This document shows positions 1-13,433 of a DNA stretch of 64,000 bases, one piece after another; position 1 is the first letter of the stretch, and each line of letters opens with the position of its first letter. The position numbers and the translations under genes are program-made. The notes beneath the pieces were generated by a model. The model made no database searches. It was not told the DNA's origin and worked only from the letters and a program-made list of their open reading frames with translations. The stretch lies in assembly GCF_002865645.1 (NCBI RefSeq), contig NW_020194512.1, positions 1,089,119 through 1,153,118 of the forward strand, in the 5' to 3' direction. This DNA comes from Hyaloscypha bicolor E. Taxonomy: Eukaryota > Ascomycota > Leotiomycetes > Helotiales > Hyaloscyphaceae.

Positions 1-1961
1 GCTATTACTAAGAAATATTAATAATAAAACTAAATTATATAGATTTGGGCTTATCTTTTAGTTATATAAGTCTATATCTTCTATAATTAATTAGAATATT
101 AATAAATATAACCTATTTTTCATTAAAAATAATATTATAATTTCTAAAATTTATAATAATTATATATATATTAATATTTTATTTATTAATTAGAAATAGA
201 ACTTTTATATATTTTTTTAATAAATTTAGCTAACTTTTTATTAAAACTATATATAATATAGAATAAAAGAAGGAATTATAGTTTTATTTCTCAAAATTAC
301 TTTATTAGCTAAATAAGCCTTATATTAATAAAAGTATAATTATTTATTTTAGTATTAATAAGAAAAAAGCACTTAATTTCTAATTTATTTATATTAATAA
401 TATAGGATATTATAAGAATATTTCCTTTTATTAGATAAGTTAAGTTAATCTCTATTAAATTTATATTATAAGCTCCTAAATTAAAAACTTTTTTTAGAAA
501 TATTTGTTTTCCGGTTTTATACTAGAATTAGAACCTAAATTCTTTAAATACTTTACTAGAATAAAAAATAGATATTCTAGTAAAATAAAAACTAAATTTA
601 GCTTAATTCTAGAAAAACTATCTTGGTTTTTTTATTATATCTAATTAGATAATACTTAATATAATAGCTAAACTCATTATAATTATAGTATTTAATAGCC
701 GAGAAATCTTTAATTTTTATAGAATATTATTTATATTTATAAAAAGATATATATTTAATAAAAGTAATTAATATAGATTTCTTAGATTTTTTCTTAGAAA
801 TATAAAAGAATATAGAACTAGAAATAAACTTAACTAAAATAGCTTTTATTTTCATATACTTTTTAGTCTTTTTATATATAGCTTTAATTTATTAATTATT
901 AGTAATATAATACTAAATAAAATAAATAGTATTAATAAAAGAATTCTTATAATATATATATACTAATTTCTAGAACTTTAATAAAAGCTTTTTATTTAGT
1001 TTATATTTAATATTTTAAAAACTAATATTACTTTCTATAAATAATTATGAGAAGAAAGTATAGAACTTCTAAAATATTTAACTAGAATATATTTAAAGCT
1101 TATTAAAATTATAATAAGTATTTTATATTTTATTAGAATTAAAATATAGCTTCTTTAAATAAAAATATAACTCTAAAAACTAGTAGTACTAATTCAAATT
1201 ATCTTTATTTATATAAGAGTTAATTAGGGTAAGAATATTATTTATAAATCTATTAGAAATATAAATAATTTTAAAATTCTCTAAAAAAATATAAAGTAAT
1301 ATTTCCTTATAGCTTATTCTTAATCTAAATTAGCTAGTTATTAAAGATAATATAATCTCTAATAAAGAGAATTAGATCTGGAAATTTAGTAATTCTAGTA
1401 TTTCTAAAAGAAATATAAAATATAGGGAATTCTAGATAAAAATAAATAAGAAATAGTTCGGAATTCTTTAAAGAAGATTTAAAATAACCGGAATTATAGA
1501 TATAATAGAGGCAAATAAAATAGAAATAGTTAGAGCTATTATAAACTAATTTACTATAGCTATATAGTATTTAATATTCTTTTTAAGTTTAATATTATAA
1601 AGCTTATTATTTTCGAGAATAGCTTTATTATAATTATAAATATTTTTATATAAAAGAGCTTTTTAAATATTTTTCTAGTAATTTTTTATAATAATAATAA
1701 TATTTAAAGGCAAGATATTAGGCTTTCTGGCTTATTTATATAATTCTTTAATAATAATATAATTATTAGTTTCTAAAAGCTTTATAATAAAAATAAAGAA
1801 TTCTATTTTTATAAACTTATTTATAAATTCTTTAGAAATATTAATAGAATATTTAATTCGGGAAAGGCTATTAATAAAATAACTTAAATTAGTAAAAGTT
1901 TTAAAAACCTTAATAAAAGTTAATATAGTTTCTAGTTATATAATATTCTAGAAAATTAATC

Positions 1962-2070
1962 TATTATATTTTTTCTTTATTATATTTTTTCTTTATTATA
2001 TTTTTTCTTTATTATATTTTTTCTTTATTATATTTTTTCTTTATTATATTTTTTCTTTATTATATTTTTC
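1962..2070. repeat. 16-bp minisatellite inside A1
   Basis: About six full tandem copies of TTATATTTTTTCTTTA plus a partial copy. At the same place A4 (near 61985-62015, reverse complement) has only about two units, and A2 and A3 have one or two diverged units. The array is therefore an expansion specific to A1, lying between its 5' LTR and gag. Confidence 0.85.
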
Positions 2071-2443
2071 CTAATAATCTTATTACTAATATATATATAG
2101 GACCTATAAGGTTATAAAATAGGGCTTAAGGGTAATAGTTAGATTACTAGCCTATAAATATCTATTATTCTAGAACTTAATTAAAGAATAGCCTTTATAT
2201 AATATTTTTTAATTTTCGGAGTTTTTGAAAAAATGTCTAATATATTACTAACTATATATTTATAAAGATATAAAAACCTGATTTCTCTAAGAATTTTAAA
2301 AGCTTTTTACCTTTATTAATCTGGAATTTATATTACTTATATTTCTGAGATTTCGTTATTTTAATAATACTTATATTTTTAAAGGTTTAAATTAATTTAT
2401 TTGAAATTTACTATAGAATTAAAAAAAAAGTAAGCTTTAAAAC

Positions 2444-2778
2444 TATTATATAGATATATAGTATTTAGGGCTTAAAAATAAAATAGAACATTTCTTATAA
2501 AAATAATTTAAAGCTAAGAAAAAGAAAACTAGAATATAGAAAGTTATAGAAAATATATATGTTTTATAATATATTACTTCTAAAAAGGCTTAGCTTTCTA
2601 AATATTTCTAGTATATTCTAAGTATATTTCTCTAATAAAGCAGCTATATTATATATATTTAGGAAATAACGGGAGATAAAGTAATAAAATTATAAGTAAT
2701 AGAATATAAGTAATAGAATATAAATAATAGGATATAGTAATTATATTAGCTAATAAGATTAAAAGCTAAATTATAATA
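2444..2778 (-). repeat. A1 5' LTR
   Basis: It starts TATTATATAG and ends AAATTATAATA on the plus strand, in the same positions as the A2 and A4 LTR ends. About 335 bp. It contains short 14-bp tandem units of the type AAGTAATAGAATAT near 2690-2740, which vary in number between copies. Confidence 0.75.
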
Positions 2779-2985
2779 ATAAAAGCCCAGAGTTTTTATT
2801 ATATAATCTATTTCTTTAAATTAATAAAATAATTATATATTATTTAGAAAACTCAAATACTTTAAAGAATATAATTTTGTTTTTCTTTATTTTTCTTTAT
2901 TTTTCTTTTAAGAGAATTCTATTTAGTTAATTAAACTACTAGTTTTCTTTATATAAAGACTTAGCTTATATATTTCTTTAATTTA

Positions 2986-3142
2986 TTTATTTTTTATAAT
3001 TTCTTATTTTTTATAATTTCTTATTTTTATAATTTCTTATTTTTTATAATTTCTTATTTTTTATAATTTCTTATTTTTTATAATTTCTTATTTTTTATAA
3101 TTTCTTATTTTTTATAATTTCTTATTTTTTATAATTTCTTAT
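2986..3142. repeat. 17-bp minisatellite
   Basis: About nine tandem copies of TTATTTTTTATAATTTC, one of them a base shorter. It lies inside D1 close to the A1 junction. No equivalent array was seen in the D2 copy. Confidence 0.85.
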
Positions 3143-4989
3143 TATTTATATATTTAATAAAAGTATATTATATTAATTATTAGATATTTCTCTTTAGTAA
3201 TACCTAATTTAATAAGGCATTAATATAATAACTTTGAAGTTATATAAATAATTAATAATAGTTTTATTTCTAGTATTTCATTAATTATAAATTCAATTAA
3301 AATATTTCTAGTAACTCTTTTATATTTAATAAAGAACTAATAAATAATATTAGTATATTTAGTTCTATTTATTAGAACTAAAATATATTTAATTTAAAAA
3401 GAGAAATCTTTATTATTTATAAATAAAGTATTTATAAAAATAATTAAATATAAGAATTTCTTTATTAGCTTTACAAATTTTAATTCTTTAATAGTATTTT
3501 TGATTTATTATTAAATATATTTATTAAATGCCTTTATATTAGTTTTTAATAATTTAAATAATAATTAATAAGTTATATAAAGCTTCTAGTTAATAAATTA
3601 ATATAATATATATTTCTCTAATATATTAAATAATATATTAATTCTTAATAAAAAAATCTCAATATATAATTCTTTTATTATTTATAATAGTAATATTCTT
3701 AACTAAAATAATTTAAAGGTTTTTATATTAGTATTTTTATATAAAAATAATTCTAGTAATATTTATATAAACAATACCTTTATTATATTTGAGATTATAA
3801 TTAAAAATAGGGCTTTTATATTTCTTATTAAAAACTTAGTTTTTTAGAGCTTTAATTACTTTATTTTTATAAAATTATTAATTCTAATAAATAAAATATT
3901 ATTAATTTAAAAGCTAATAATTTCAAAGAATTATTTATTATAAAAGAAGTAAGAGTTATGAGTTAATTATTTTATAAAAGGCTTATTAATATAATAGAAA
4001 TAATAAATCTTAAATTAGTAATTTCTAGCTTTTAATATATTATATAGTAATTTTATAACTTTTAAAACCGAATTATTATTTAGATTTAGTTATTTAGTAA
4101 ATTTATAAAATAAATTAATATAGAAATTATAATTAAATATTATTATTAATTAAATTAATATAATATATTTCTGTTTATTATTATAAGCTTAAATAATAAG
4201 TTTTAACTTCTTTAGCTTCTTTTTAGTACTTTTATTTTTAATTCTATTAACGAATTTAAAATTTAAAATATATATTTCTTCTAATATTTAAGATCTAAAA
4301 GTAATCTCTAATATTTTTTTTAAAAGATTAATAACTTTAGTTTAATAAAAGTTATTATATTAAATATTATCTCATAAAAATATTATAATATTAGAATTCT
4401 TATAAGATTATTTTCTATTATATTTTAATAAAGAAGTATTTATATAAGTATTATTAGATTTAGTTTTAGATTAATTAGAATTATTAAAATTATTCGGTAT
4501 TTCTTTTATATTATATAAAAATATTCGAATTTAGAAAAAGTTTATAAATATTATTAATACTAGAATTATTTCAAGTATTTAAAATATTTATAATTTAATA
4601 TTTAGCTTAAAGCTTCTAAATTTCTATTATTGCCTTTTTAAATACTATTAATTACTATAATATAATAAGTAATAAAGTATTAAATTCGATTATTTAAAAT
4701 AATTCTATTAGGTTTTATAAAATTATTAATAGTTTTAAAAATTATTTAAAATATAATATTTTTATTAATTGTATTAATTTTGGCTATAATAATAAAATAA
4801 ATATATTAAATCGGGCTATAATTGTATTTTATAATTTAAATTTAAATTCTTATAATATTTATAAGCTAAATAAACTTTTTATTAATAAACTGCTTTTTAG
4901 TATTTATTATAATCTAATTAAAAGAGCCTAAATAAATATTAATTTAATGTTACTTTAAAGTATTTTAAATATATATTATATTAATATTT

Positions 4990-5112
4990 TAAAGGTATTA
5001 ATTAGCTAAAAAAGAGCTTAAATAAAATATAAAGCTTTAGGAAATAAATATATAAATCCTAATTAAATAAAATAATTTTACTAGCCCTAATTTCGTAATT
5101 CTTATTATAATA
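4990..5112 (-). repeat. Truncated family B copia LTR
   Basis: The segment reads as the reverse complement of the family B LTR (compare 18000-18120 and 38425-38547), ending in the shared terminus ..AATTCTTATTATAATA. The portion corresponding to the 3' end of the LTR is missing or too diverged to align. D1 sequence resumes on both sides, so this is an LTR remnant inserted in D1. Confidence 0.65.
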
Positions 5113-5242
5113 TTAGTCTAATATTAAATGCCTTTATTAATAATATAAAGTATAAACTTATTAGAAATATAAAAAATAATAATAATAAAGTAATTAAATT
5201 TAAATTATTTAAATAAATATTCGAATTTTTAATATTATTTAT

Positions 5243-5588
5243 TATTATAAATATAGTATTTAGGGCTTGGAAAGTAAGATAAAAAGTTCTTTATAAAGAC
5301 GATTTAAAGCTGAAAAAGAGAAAACTAGAATATAAAAGATTATAAGAAAATATATATATTCTATAATATATTAGTTTATAAAAAGCTTAGTTTTTTTTTA
5401 AATATTTCTAATATATTTCAAGTATACTTTTTTAATAAAATAGCTATATTATATATATTTAAGAAATAATAGAAAATAAATAATAAAATATAAATAATAA
5501 AATATAAATAATAAAATATAAATAATAAAATATAAATAATTATTAGATAATTATATTAGCTAATAAAATTAAAGGCTAAATTATAATA
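5243..5588 (-). repeat. A2 3' LTR with 14-bp internal tandem repeat
   Basis: It begins TATTATAAATATAG and ends ..TTATAATA. At 5480-5540 it carries four tandem copies of AATAATAAAATATA, more than in the A2 5' LTR or in A1. The purine-rich tract expected next to a 3' LTR has been obscured by transitions: the equivalent in A3, at 27353-27365, is a run of pyrimidines on the plus strand. Confidence 0.75.
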
Positions 5589-8500
5589 TTATTTGCTCTT
5601 TTAAAATAAGCTTATTTTCGAGCTTTATAAAAGCTATTAATTTATCTAATTTCGTATTATTTTCTTTTCTAAAATAAACTAGTATTTTATATATAAATAT
5701 TATATATTAAAAATAAGTACCTTTAATATATAACTTAAAAAAGTTTATTATTATATTTATATAATTTCAAATAAATATTATTTTCTATATAATTTAGCTA
5801 ATATTATAGGTTTTATAGAAATTCTAGTATATTAATATTATTATTATAAAAGTATTATAAAACTAAAAAGCTATTATTTAATACTAAAGCTAGATATTAT
5901 ACTAGATCTTTATTTTAACTAATTTATTAAATTCTATATTTTAGTTTATTTCTTATTAGCTTAATTATAATAATTCATTTAATACTATACTTTTATTTAT
6001 TATTCTCTAATATTAATAAATATAGTTCCGGATTTATTTAATTTAATAAAGAATTCTATGAATTCTTTTATAGCTTCTTTATATAAAAGACTAAATATAT
6101 CTTTATAGTTTCTAATAATTTTAGAAGAAATAAGTAATTATATTTTTCTAGAATCTCAAATAAATTCTTTATTTAGTTCCTTAGCTTCTAGTTTAAATAA
6201 TTAGATTTCTAGTACTTTATAATAATTTATATTATATTTCTAACTTTAAAATTAATTAAATAATAGTATTTATTAGCTTAGATTATATATTATTCCTATA
6301 TTTGCTTTATATAACCTTAAATAAATTATTATAATTCATATAATTAATTTATTAAGGCCTTAGATTTATTTTTATATAGCTTTTCCTTAAATAAGCTAGC
6401 TTTAATAAGGGAATTTTAATTAAAAGCTATATAAGATTTATAGCTCTTTTTAGTTATAAATAGAGACTAGCTAATAGTTTTATATTAAAGAAAGACTTAT
6501 TAATAATTAATTATAGCTATTTATTTATTTTAGTTATTTTAATAATAATTAATATATAAATATAATCTCTAATTAAAATACTAATTAATAATCTCTATTT
6601 ATTTATTTATTTAAGAATAATTAGCTGTTAAAAGCTTAAGCTTAGTACTAATTCTTATATAAAATTCGCTCTAAATTCGGATATAAATTAGGGTTCTTAA
6701 TCTAATATAATTATTTTTAAAATATTTATTTAATATATTATATAAAGTAAAAATAGAAATACTAGCTATTTAACTATAATTATATCTTATATAGGAATTA
6801 TAATTAGATATTTAAATAAGTAATTTATAAATATAATAATTATATTATAGTTTACTTTATTTTCTAAATAGCTTTTAAAGTTTATAATAATATATTATTA
6901 GAAGTAATTAGAAACTAAAAAGAAATAAAGCAAACCAGGCTTTTTATTTTTTAATATATATAATTCTTCTAGATCTAATAATATATAATTATTTTATAGA
7001 ATCTTATTTACTAATTAGAAGCTATTATATTTAATAAAAGCTTTTAATTATACTTTTATAGAAATATCTATAATAAAGGCTATTAGTAAAGCTTCTAAAA
7101 AAATACTTTTCTCTAAAGAAATTATATTTTTAATAGAAATATAATTCTCTAAAAAGTTTTTAATATATATTTAGTTTTTAGAACCGAATTCCGGATTAAA
7201 TAAGCCGATTTTATAAAGTATTATTATAAGCTATAAATTATAAATAATCTCTAAATTAATTTTATTTCTAGAGAAAAGCATTTAGGTTTATAGCTTTTTC
7301 TTAATCTCGCCTTAAATATTTACTTTATTTTATTTTTATAATAAAATATCTATTTATTTATACGATTTTCTCAAATAATATATAAGCTTAAAATAATAGT
7401 AAAATAAGAATTTAGCTTATTTAATTTATTAAAAAGAAAACTTTTTAATAGTTATAAAGTACTTTAAAATATAATAATTAAAATAGATCTTAAAGAAAGT
7501 ATTTTAAAGGCTTTTTGTCTTTATTTTCTATTTTTTTAATACTTGTATTATAGTAAGTATTTTCTTATTATATATATTATAATTAAGTTTTATTAAAAGT
7601 ATAGTTTAAAAAAATAAGCTAGTAATTATTTCTTTAAATATATTTATTTCTATAATTATAGGCAAATTTAAATTATAATATTATAGAACTAAATTAAATA
7701 TTATAGCTTTCTTTAAGTAATTAAAAGCATTTTTAATGTTATTCGAATTATTTAAAAGAAATATTCTTTTTTATAAATAAGGTAAAAGATCTAGTAATTT
7801 GTTTATACTTTTTAATAAAATATTTATAAGAATTATAAATTCTTAATTATCTTTAGAAATTACTAGTTATATATTATTTCGACTTTATTAGAATTTATTT
7901 TAATATTAGATATAAAAATAATAAAGCTCAAGTATTTTATATATATAATTTTGAATTCCGATTTCTTAATCTTTATTTAAAGGCTAATAAAATATAAGTA
8001 GTTTAATACTTTTTATATATACTATTTATATTTTACTAAATTCTTTAAATAAATAAGAATATTATTTAGATATATTATATAAAAATTATTTAATTATTTA
8101 AAGAATATATTATTTATATAATATTAATATATAGCCAGGCTATTTATAAAGCCTTTCTAAAAAATATTATATTTATATATTCTATAATAAATATAAAATA
8201 TTATTAGCTTCTAAGAATTCGGGTTTATAGCTATATAATAGAAAGCTTAGTAAATATCTAATTTAATATAAATCTTGGATTTAGATAATTAATTTAAAGT
8301 TTTATTAATAAGTAAAAATAATATTATTTAAATAGCAGAAATTAATATAAAAATATAAAGCTTTATTTATTTTCTTTATAAAAGAACTAGTAAAATAAAA
8401 AGAGCTTAACTAGCTTTAATAAAGCCTTTAGCTAGATTCTTTTTTTAAGAAATATTTGATTTCCAGAAGCTTTTAAATAAACTATTACTAGAGAGATTAA

Positions 8501-11315
8501 TATCTAATACTTTTAGTTCTTTTTAGGCCTTTAATTTAAATCTTATAATTATATAATTTATTAAAAAAAAATATTAGATTTCTTTTTAGAGAAAATAGAA
8601 ATATATTTTTTAAATTCCGGAAATAATATTCTCTAGAATTATTAAAGCTTTATTTTTTCCGGTTATTAATTCTTTAAACTAGAAATAGCTTTTTTTCGAA
8701 CTTTAAGCTTTTTATTAATCTTATAAATAGAGATTTAACTAATAATATTTTCTTTTCTTTTAATTATATAATTAAATACTATAAAAATAAAAATAGTAAA
8801 ATCTAATATTTACTTTTTATTAAAAATCTCTTTTTACTTCTTTAGCTTTTACTTAAGTATTATATTTTAATTAGATTATAAAAGCTTCTTTTTTATAATA
8901 TTATATAATTCCCTTTAATTAATTCAAAAAGAGAAAGATTATTTAAAAATAATAAGTTTCTAGAAATAGCTTATAATAATATTTTATTAATTAGGATCTT
9001 TTTAATACTTTTTATTAAATTACTTCTTTAGCTATTATTAAGAAATACTAATAATATAACTGAATTATATAAATTTGAGCTTGTTATATTTTGGCTATAT
9101 AAGCCTATATCTTTTATAATTAACTAGAATATTAATATAAGCGGCCTATTTTTTACTAAAAATAATATTATAATTTCTAATATTTAAAATAATTATAAAT
9201 ATATTAATGTTTTATTTATTAATTAAAAATAAAACTTTTATATATTTCTTAATAAACTTAGCTAGCTTTTTATTAAAATTATATATAATATAGAATAAAA
9301 AAGAAATTATAATTCTATTTCTAAGTATTATTTTATAAACTAAATAAGCTTTATATTAATAAAAGAAAAAAAACTTGATTTCTAATTTACTTATATTAAT
9401 AATATAAAATATTATAAAAGTATTTCTTTCTATTAAATAAATCAAGTTAATCTTTACTAAATTCATATTATAAGTACTTAAAATAAAGACTTTATTTTAG
9501 AAATATTCGTTTTTCGGATTTATATAAGAATTAGAGTTTAAATTTTCTAAATATTTTAATAAAACAGGAATTAGGCTCTATTTAATTCTAGGAAGAGCTA
9601 CCTTAATTTCCTTATTATATATAAATAAATAATACTTAATATAATAGCCGAACTTATTATAATTAAAGTATTTAATAATTAAGAGATTTTTAATTTTTAT
9701 AAAATATTATTTATATTTATAAAAAGTATATATTTAATAAAAGTAATAAATATAGGCTTTTTGGGCTCTTTTTTTTAAAAGCATAAGAAAGTATAATACT
9801 AGAAATAAACTTGGCTAAATTAGTTTCTATTTTCTTACATTTCTTAGTCTTTTTATATATAGCCTTTATTTAGTAATTATTAGTAATATAATATTAAATA
9901 AAGTAAATAGTATTAATAGAAAGATTATTATAATATATATATATATCGACCTTTAAAGCTTTAATAAAAACTTCTTATTTAATTTATATTTAATATTTTA
10001 AAAACTAATATTTTCTTTTATAAATAATTATAAAAAGGAAATATAAAACTTCTAAAATATCTAATTAAAATATATTTAAAGCTTACTAAAATCGCAGTAA
10101 CTATTTTATATTTTATTAGAATTAAAATATAGCTCTTTTAAATAAAAATATAATTTAAAAAGCTAATAATATTAATTCGAATTATTTTTACTTATATAAG
10201 AATTAGTTAAAATAAAAGTATTATTTATAAACTTACTAGAAATATAATTAATATTTCCTTATAGCTTATTCTTAATTTGAACTAGCTAGTTATTAAAAAT
10301 AATATAATCTCTAATAAAAAGAATTAGATCGGGAAACTTAGTAACTTTAATATCTCTAAAAGAAATATGAAAATAGGGAATTCTAGATAGAAATAAGTAA
10401 GAAATAATTCGGAATTCTTTAAAATGAAATTCAAAACAGCCAAAATTATAGAAATAATAAAAGCAAATAAAGTAAAAATAACTAGAGCTATTATAAATTA
10501 ATTTACTAAGGCTATATAGTATTTAATATTCTCCTCGAGTTTAATATTATAAAGCTTAATATTTTCGAGAATAGCTTTATTATAACTATAAGTATTTTTA
10601 TATATAGGGGCTTTCTAGATATTCTTCTAATAGCTCTTTATAATAATATTAATATCTAAAAGTAAAATATTGGGTTTTCTAGTCTATTTATATAGCTCTT
10701 TAGTAATAATAGAGTTATTAGTTTCTAGAAGCTTTATAATAAAAGTAGAAGATTCTATATCTATAAACTTATTTATAAATTCTTTAGAAATATTAATATA
10801 ATATTTAATTTAGAAAAGGCTATTAATAAAATAATTTAAACTAGTAAAAGCTTCAAAAGCCTTAGTAAATATTAATATAGTTCCGGATTATATAGTATTT
10901 TATTTTAGAAAATCGATCTATTGAATTTTTTTTTATTATATTCTTTTTAGTAATCTTATTATTAATATATATATAAGACTTATAAGATTATAAAATAAGG
11001 CTTAAGAATAGTAATTAGGTTATTAACCTATAAGGACTTATTATTTTAGGATTTAATTAAAGAATAGCCTTTATATAAAGTTTTTCGATTTTCGGGATTC
11101 TTAAAAGAATTTCTAATATATTATTAATATATATTTATAAAAAAATAAATATTTGATTTCTCTAAGAATTCTAAAGCTTTTTGCTTTTATTATTCTGGAA
11201 TCTATTACTTATATTTCTAAGATTTTATTATTTTAATAGTGCCTATATTTCTAATAATTCTAAATTAGTTTATTTAAAATTCTCTATAAAATTAAAGGAA
11301 ATAAGCTTTAAATAC

Positions 11316-11616
11316 TATTATAGATATAATATTTAGGGCTTAAAAAGCAAAATAAAAGATTTCTTATAAAGATAATTTAAAGCTAAGGAAAAGAAAACTA
11401 GAATATAAGAAGCTATAAAAAAGTATATATATCCTATAATATACTAGTTTATAAGAGGTTTAGTATTTTAACTATTTCTAGTATATTTCAAATATATTTC
11501 TTTAATAAAACAGCCGTATTATATGTATTTAGAAAGTAATAGGAAATAAGTAAAAAGATATAAATAATTATTAAATAATTATATTAGCTAATAAGATTAA
11601 AATCTAAATTATAATA
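11316..11616 (-). repeat. A2 5' LTR
   Basis: It begins TATTATAGATATAATATT and ends ..AAATTATAATA, matching the other family A LTR termini. About 301 bp, shorter than the 3' LTR mainly because it has fewer copies of the 14-bp internal repeat. Confidence 0.75.
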
Positions 11617-13433
11617 ATACTTTTTATAAATTCTTATAAAAGTATTTTGAAATCCTTAATTTTAATTAAAAAAAGCTTATTATAAATTTTAATAATCTAA
11701 ATAATAAATACTTTAATAACCTTAATTATAACTAAGTCTAACTTTAAAATAATATTAAAAATACTAATTATTATAATAATATTAAGGAATTTTCTATTAT
11801 TAAATAATATTATAAAATATTTAATTCTAAATTATATAAAATCTTATATTTAAGAAATATAATCTAGTTTATAATTAAAATTACCTTTAAATATTATAAA
11901 AGTACTAATAAAAACTCCAAGCTATAAGTTTAGTTCTTTTTTTTATTATTAATCTTATTAATTATAATATATAATATAATATTTCTTTTTATTAAAAAAA
12001 GCTTTTTATTTTTTATTTAATTACTTATATTATAACTATTATATTTCGAAATAATATAATTTAAATAAATAATTATTTTATAAATATAAATTCTTTCTTT
12101 ATTATAAACTTAAAAGACTTTATAAAATAATAAAAATAATAAAAATATTATTAAATACTATTAAAGTTAAAAGTTCTAATCTTTTAATAAGTTATATGAA
12201 TTACTAATAGGTTATAAACCTCAAAATATAAAACCTTTTATTACTTGATTTATATATATTATTTAAATTATTCCGAGTAAAAAGCTAGCTTAAAATTAAA
12301 GCTAATTAATTATTATATATACTAATATATAAGAAATATTATAAATAATAAATATATTTTATTTTCTTATTTTTTCTTTTTTTATAAGCTTTATAAAAGG
12401 CTATTATAATAACTATTTATAACTAAATTATAAAATATAAATAAGACTTAATAATTTTTAATAAAATATATTTTAATATTTAATTAGTAATAATAAAGCA
12501 ATTATTTATTAATAAGCTTATATATAATTAATGTATTTTAAGAAATATTTTTTCTTATAATTCGAAAATTAAAAAAAGAATAAAAAGCCCTTTATATTAA
12601 AATATAAAGCTAATATAAATTCTTATATTAAATAAAGAAAATAAAGAAAGGCAAGAATTATTAAATATTTATTTAAAAGAATAATAATATAATTAGAAAA
12701 TAGAAGAAAAATATTAAAAAAAATGTTTTAGTAATAATATTTTTATTTCATTTATAATAAAGAATTATAAAAGTAACTAAATAAAATTAAAATTACTAAT
12801 TATATAAAACTAGTTATATATTACTAATTTTTCAAATAAGTTTAACTATAAGAAATTCTTTATTACTTTTCTTAAAACTAAATTTTATAAAATATTATCT
12901 AATACTAAATTTATATAATTAATTTAATAATAATATTCTATTTTTAGTAAGAAATATTAGAGCTTAAACCTTATTTAATTTCGAGTATTAAATATTCTAA
13001 TAATTATTATAATAATTATTTTATTAATAAAGTATTATTCTTAAAATAGATTTTAAATAAATTATTTTCAAATCTAAATTTTTTCTTCTTTATTTATAAG
13101 AAAACTTAATATATATTTTTTTATACTAGTAAAATAAAAAAAAAGATCTTTTTCTAGCTTATAAAAATAATAAATTATATTAAAAGCTATTTATATAAGA
13201 AACTAGAACTAATAATTACTTATTATTATTTAATATATAAGACTATTAAGCTAGTTTTTAAAACTATAAATAAGTTTAAATATTATATAAAAAAAATATA
13301 ATATTATATTTTAAAACTTATAATAAATATATTAGAGAAAAAGAAACTAGTTTATATTTTATAAATATATATTATTTAAATTTTAATAACTAACTTTAGA
13401 AAAGCTTATAAGGTTTTTAATATATTATTAAAA
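11617..13433. other. AT-rich degraded sequence, not assigned
   Basis: No open frame, RNA gene or repeat terminus could be supported here. On the plus strand between about 12790 and 13400 a frame with many TAA/TAG codons at plausible Gln or Trp positions can be followed, which suggests an old RIP-mutated coding region. I could not match it to a family. It may belong to the sequence into which B2 and A2 were inserted. Confidence 0.5.

Larger units (their letters stand above)
1..2778 (-). mobile_element. Family A Ty3/gypsy retrotransposon, copy A1 (5' part, RIP-degraded)
   Basis: This is the 5' portion of a Ty3/gypsy element on the minus strand, cut by the left edge of the window. Its sequence runs in parallel with copy A2 (from about 9031 to 11616) and copy A3 (from about 31150 to 33774), and with A4 in reverse complement. 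The right end is an LTR (2444-2778), which is the 5' LTR in the element's orientation. The retained part should cover the gag region, because a degraded zinc-knuckle frame is readable on the minus strand near 630-700, where Cys and His codons have become Tyr. No open frame survives. The assignment rests on similarity to the better-preserved A3 copy. Confidence 0.8.
2779..5242 (-). mobile_element. Family D Ty1/copia fragment, copy D1 (RIP-degraded)
   Basis: Read on the minus strand, this stretch matches the plus-strand copia copy D2. The segment 4530-4935 is the reverse complement of about 49780-50190, and 3515-3660 is the reverse complement of about 61190-61320. It therefore covers pol, including the reverse transcriptase region, and probably the 3' end of the element down to the A1 junction. 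It is interrupted by a family B LTR fragment (4990-5112) and cut off at 5243 by insertion of A2. All frames are closed. I did not identify its own LTRs. Confidence 0.6.
5243..11616 (-). mobile_element. Family A Ty3/gypsy retrotransposon, complete copy A2 (RIP-degraded)
   Basis: Bounded by two LTRs (5243-5588 and 11316-11616) with the coding strand on minus. The body is co-linear with A3 (27353-33507) apart from a deletion of roughly 270 bp near 6955, where A3 has extra sequence at about 28727-28990. The junction sits on a short ATATATA match shared by both sides. The reverse transcriptase core can be read on the minus strand: the YLDD box is at 8061-8072 and now reads YLNN. Numerous TAA and TAG codons fill every frame, so the element is dead. 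No clean target-site duplication remains. Confidence 0.85.

Noticed and set aside
1962..3142. CRISPR-like repeats
   Set aside because: Direct tandem minisatellites without spacers; a eukaryotic context.
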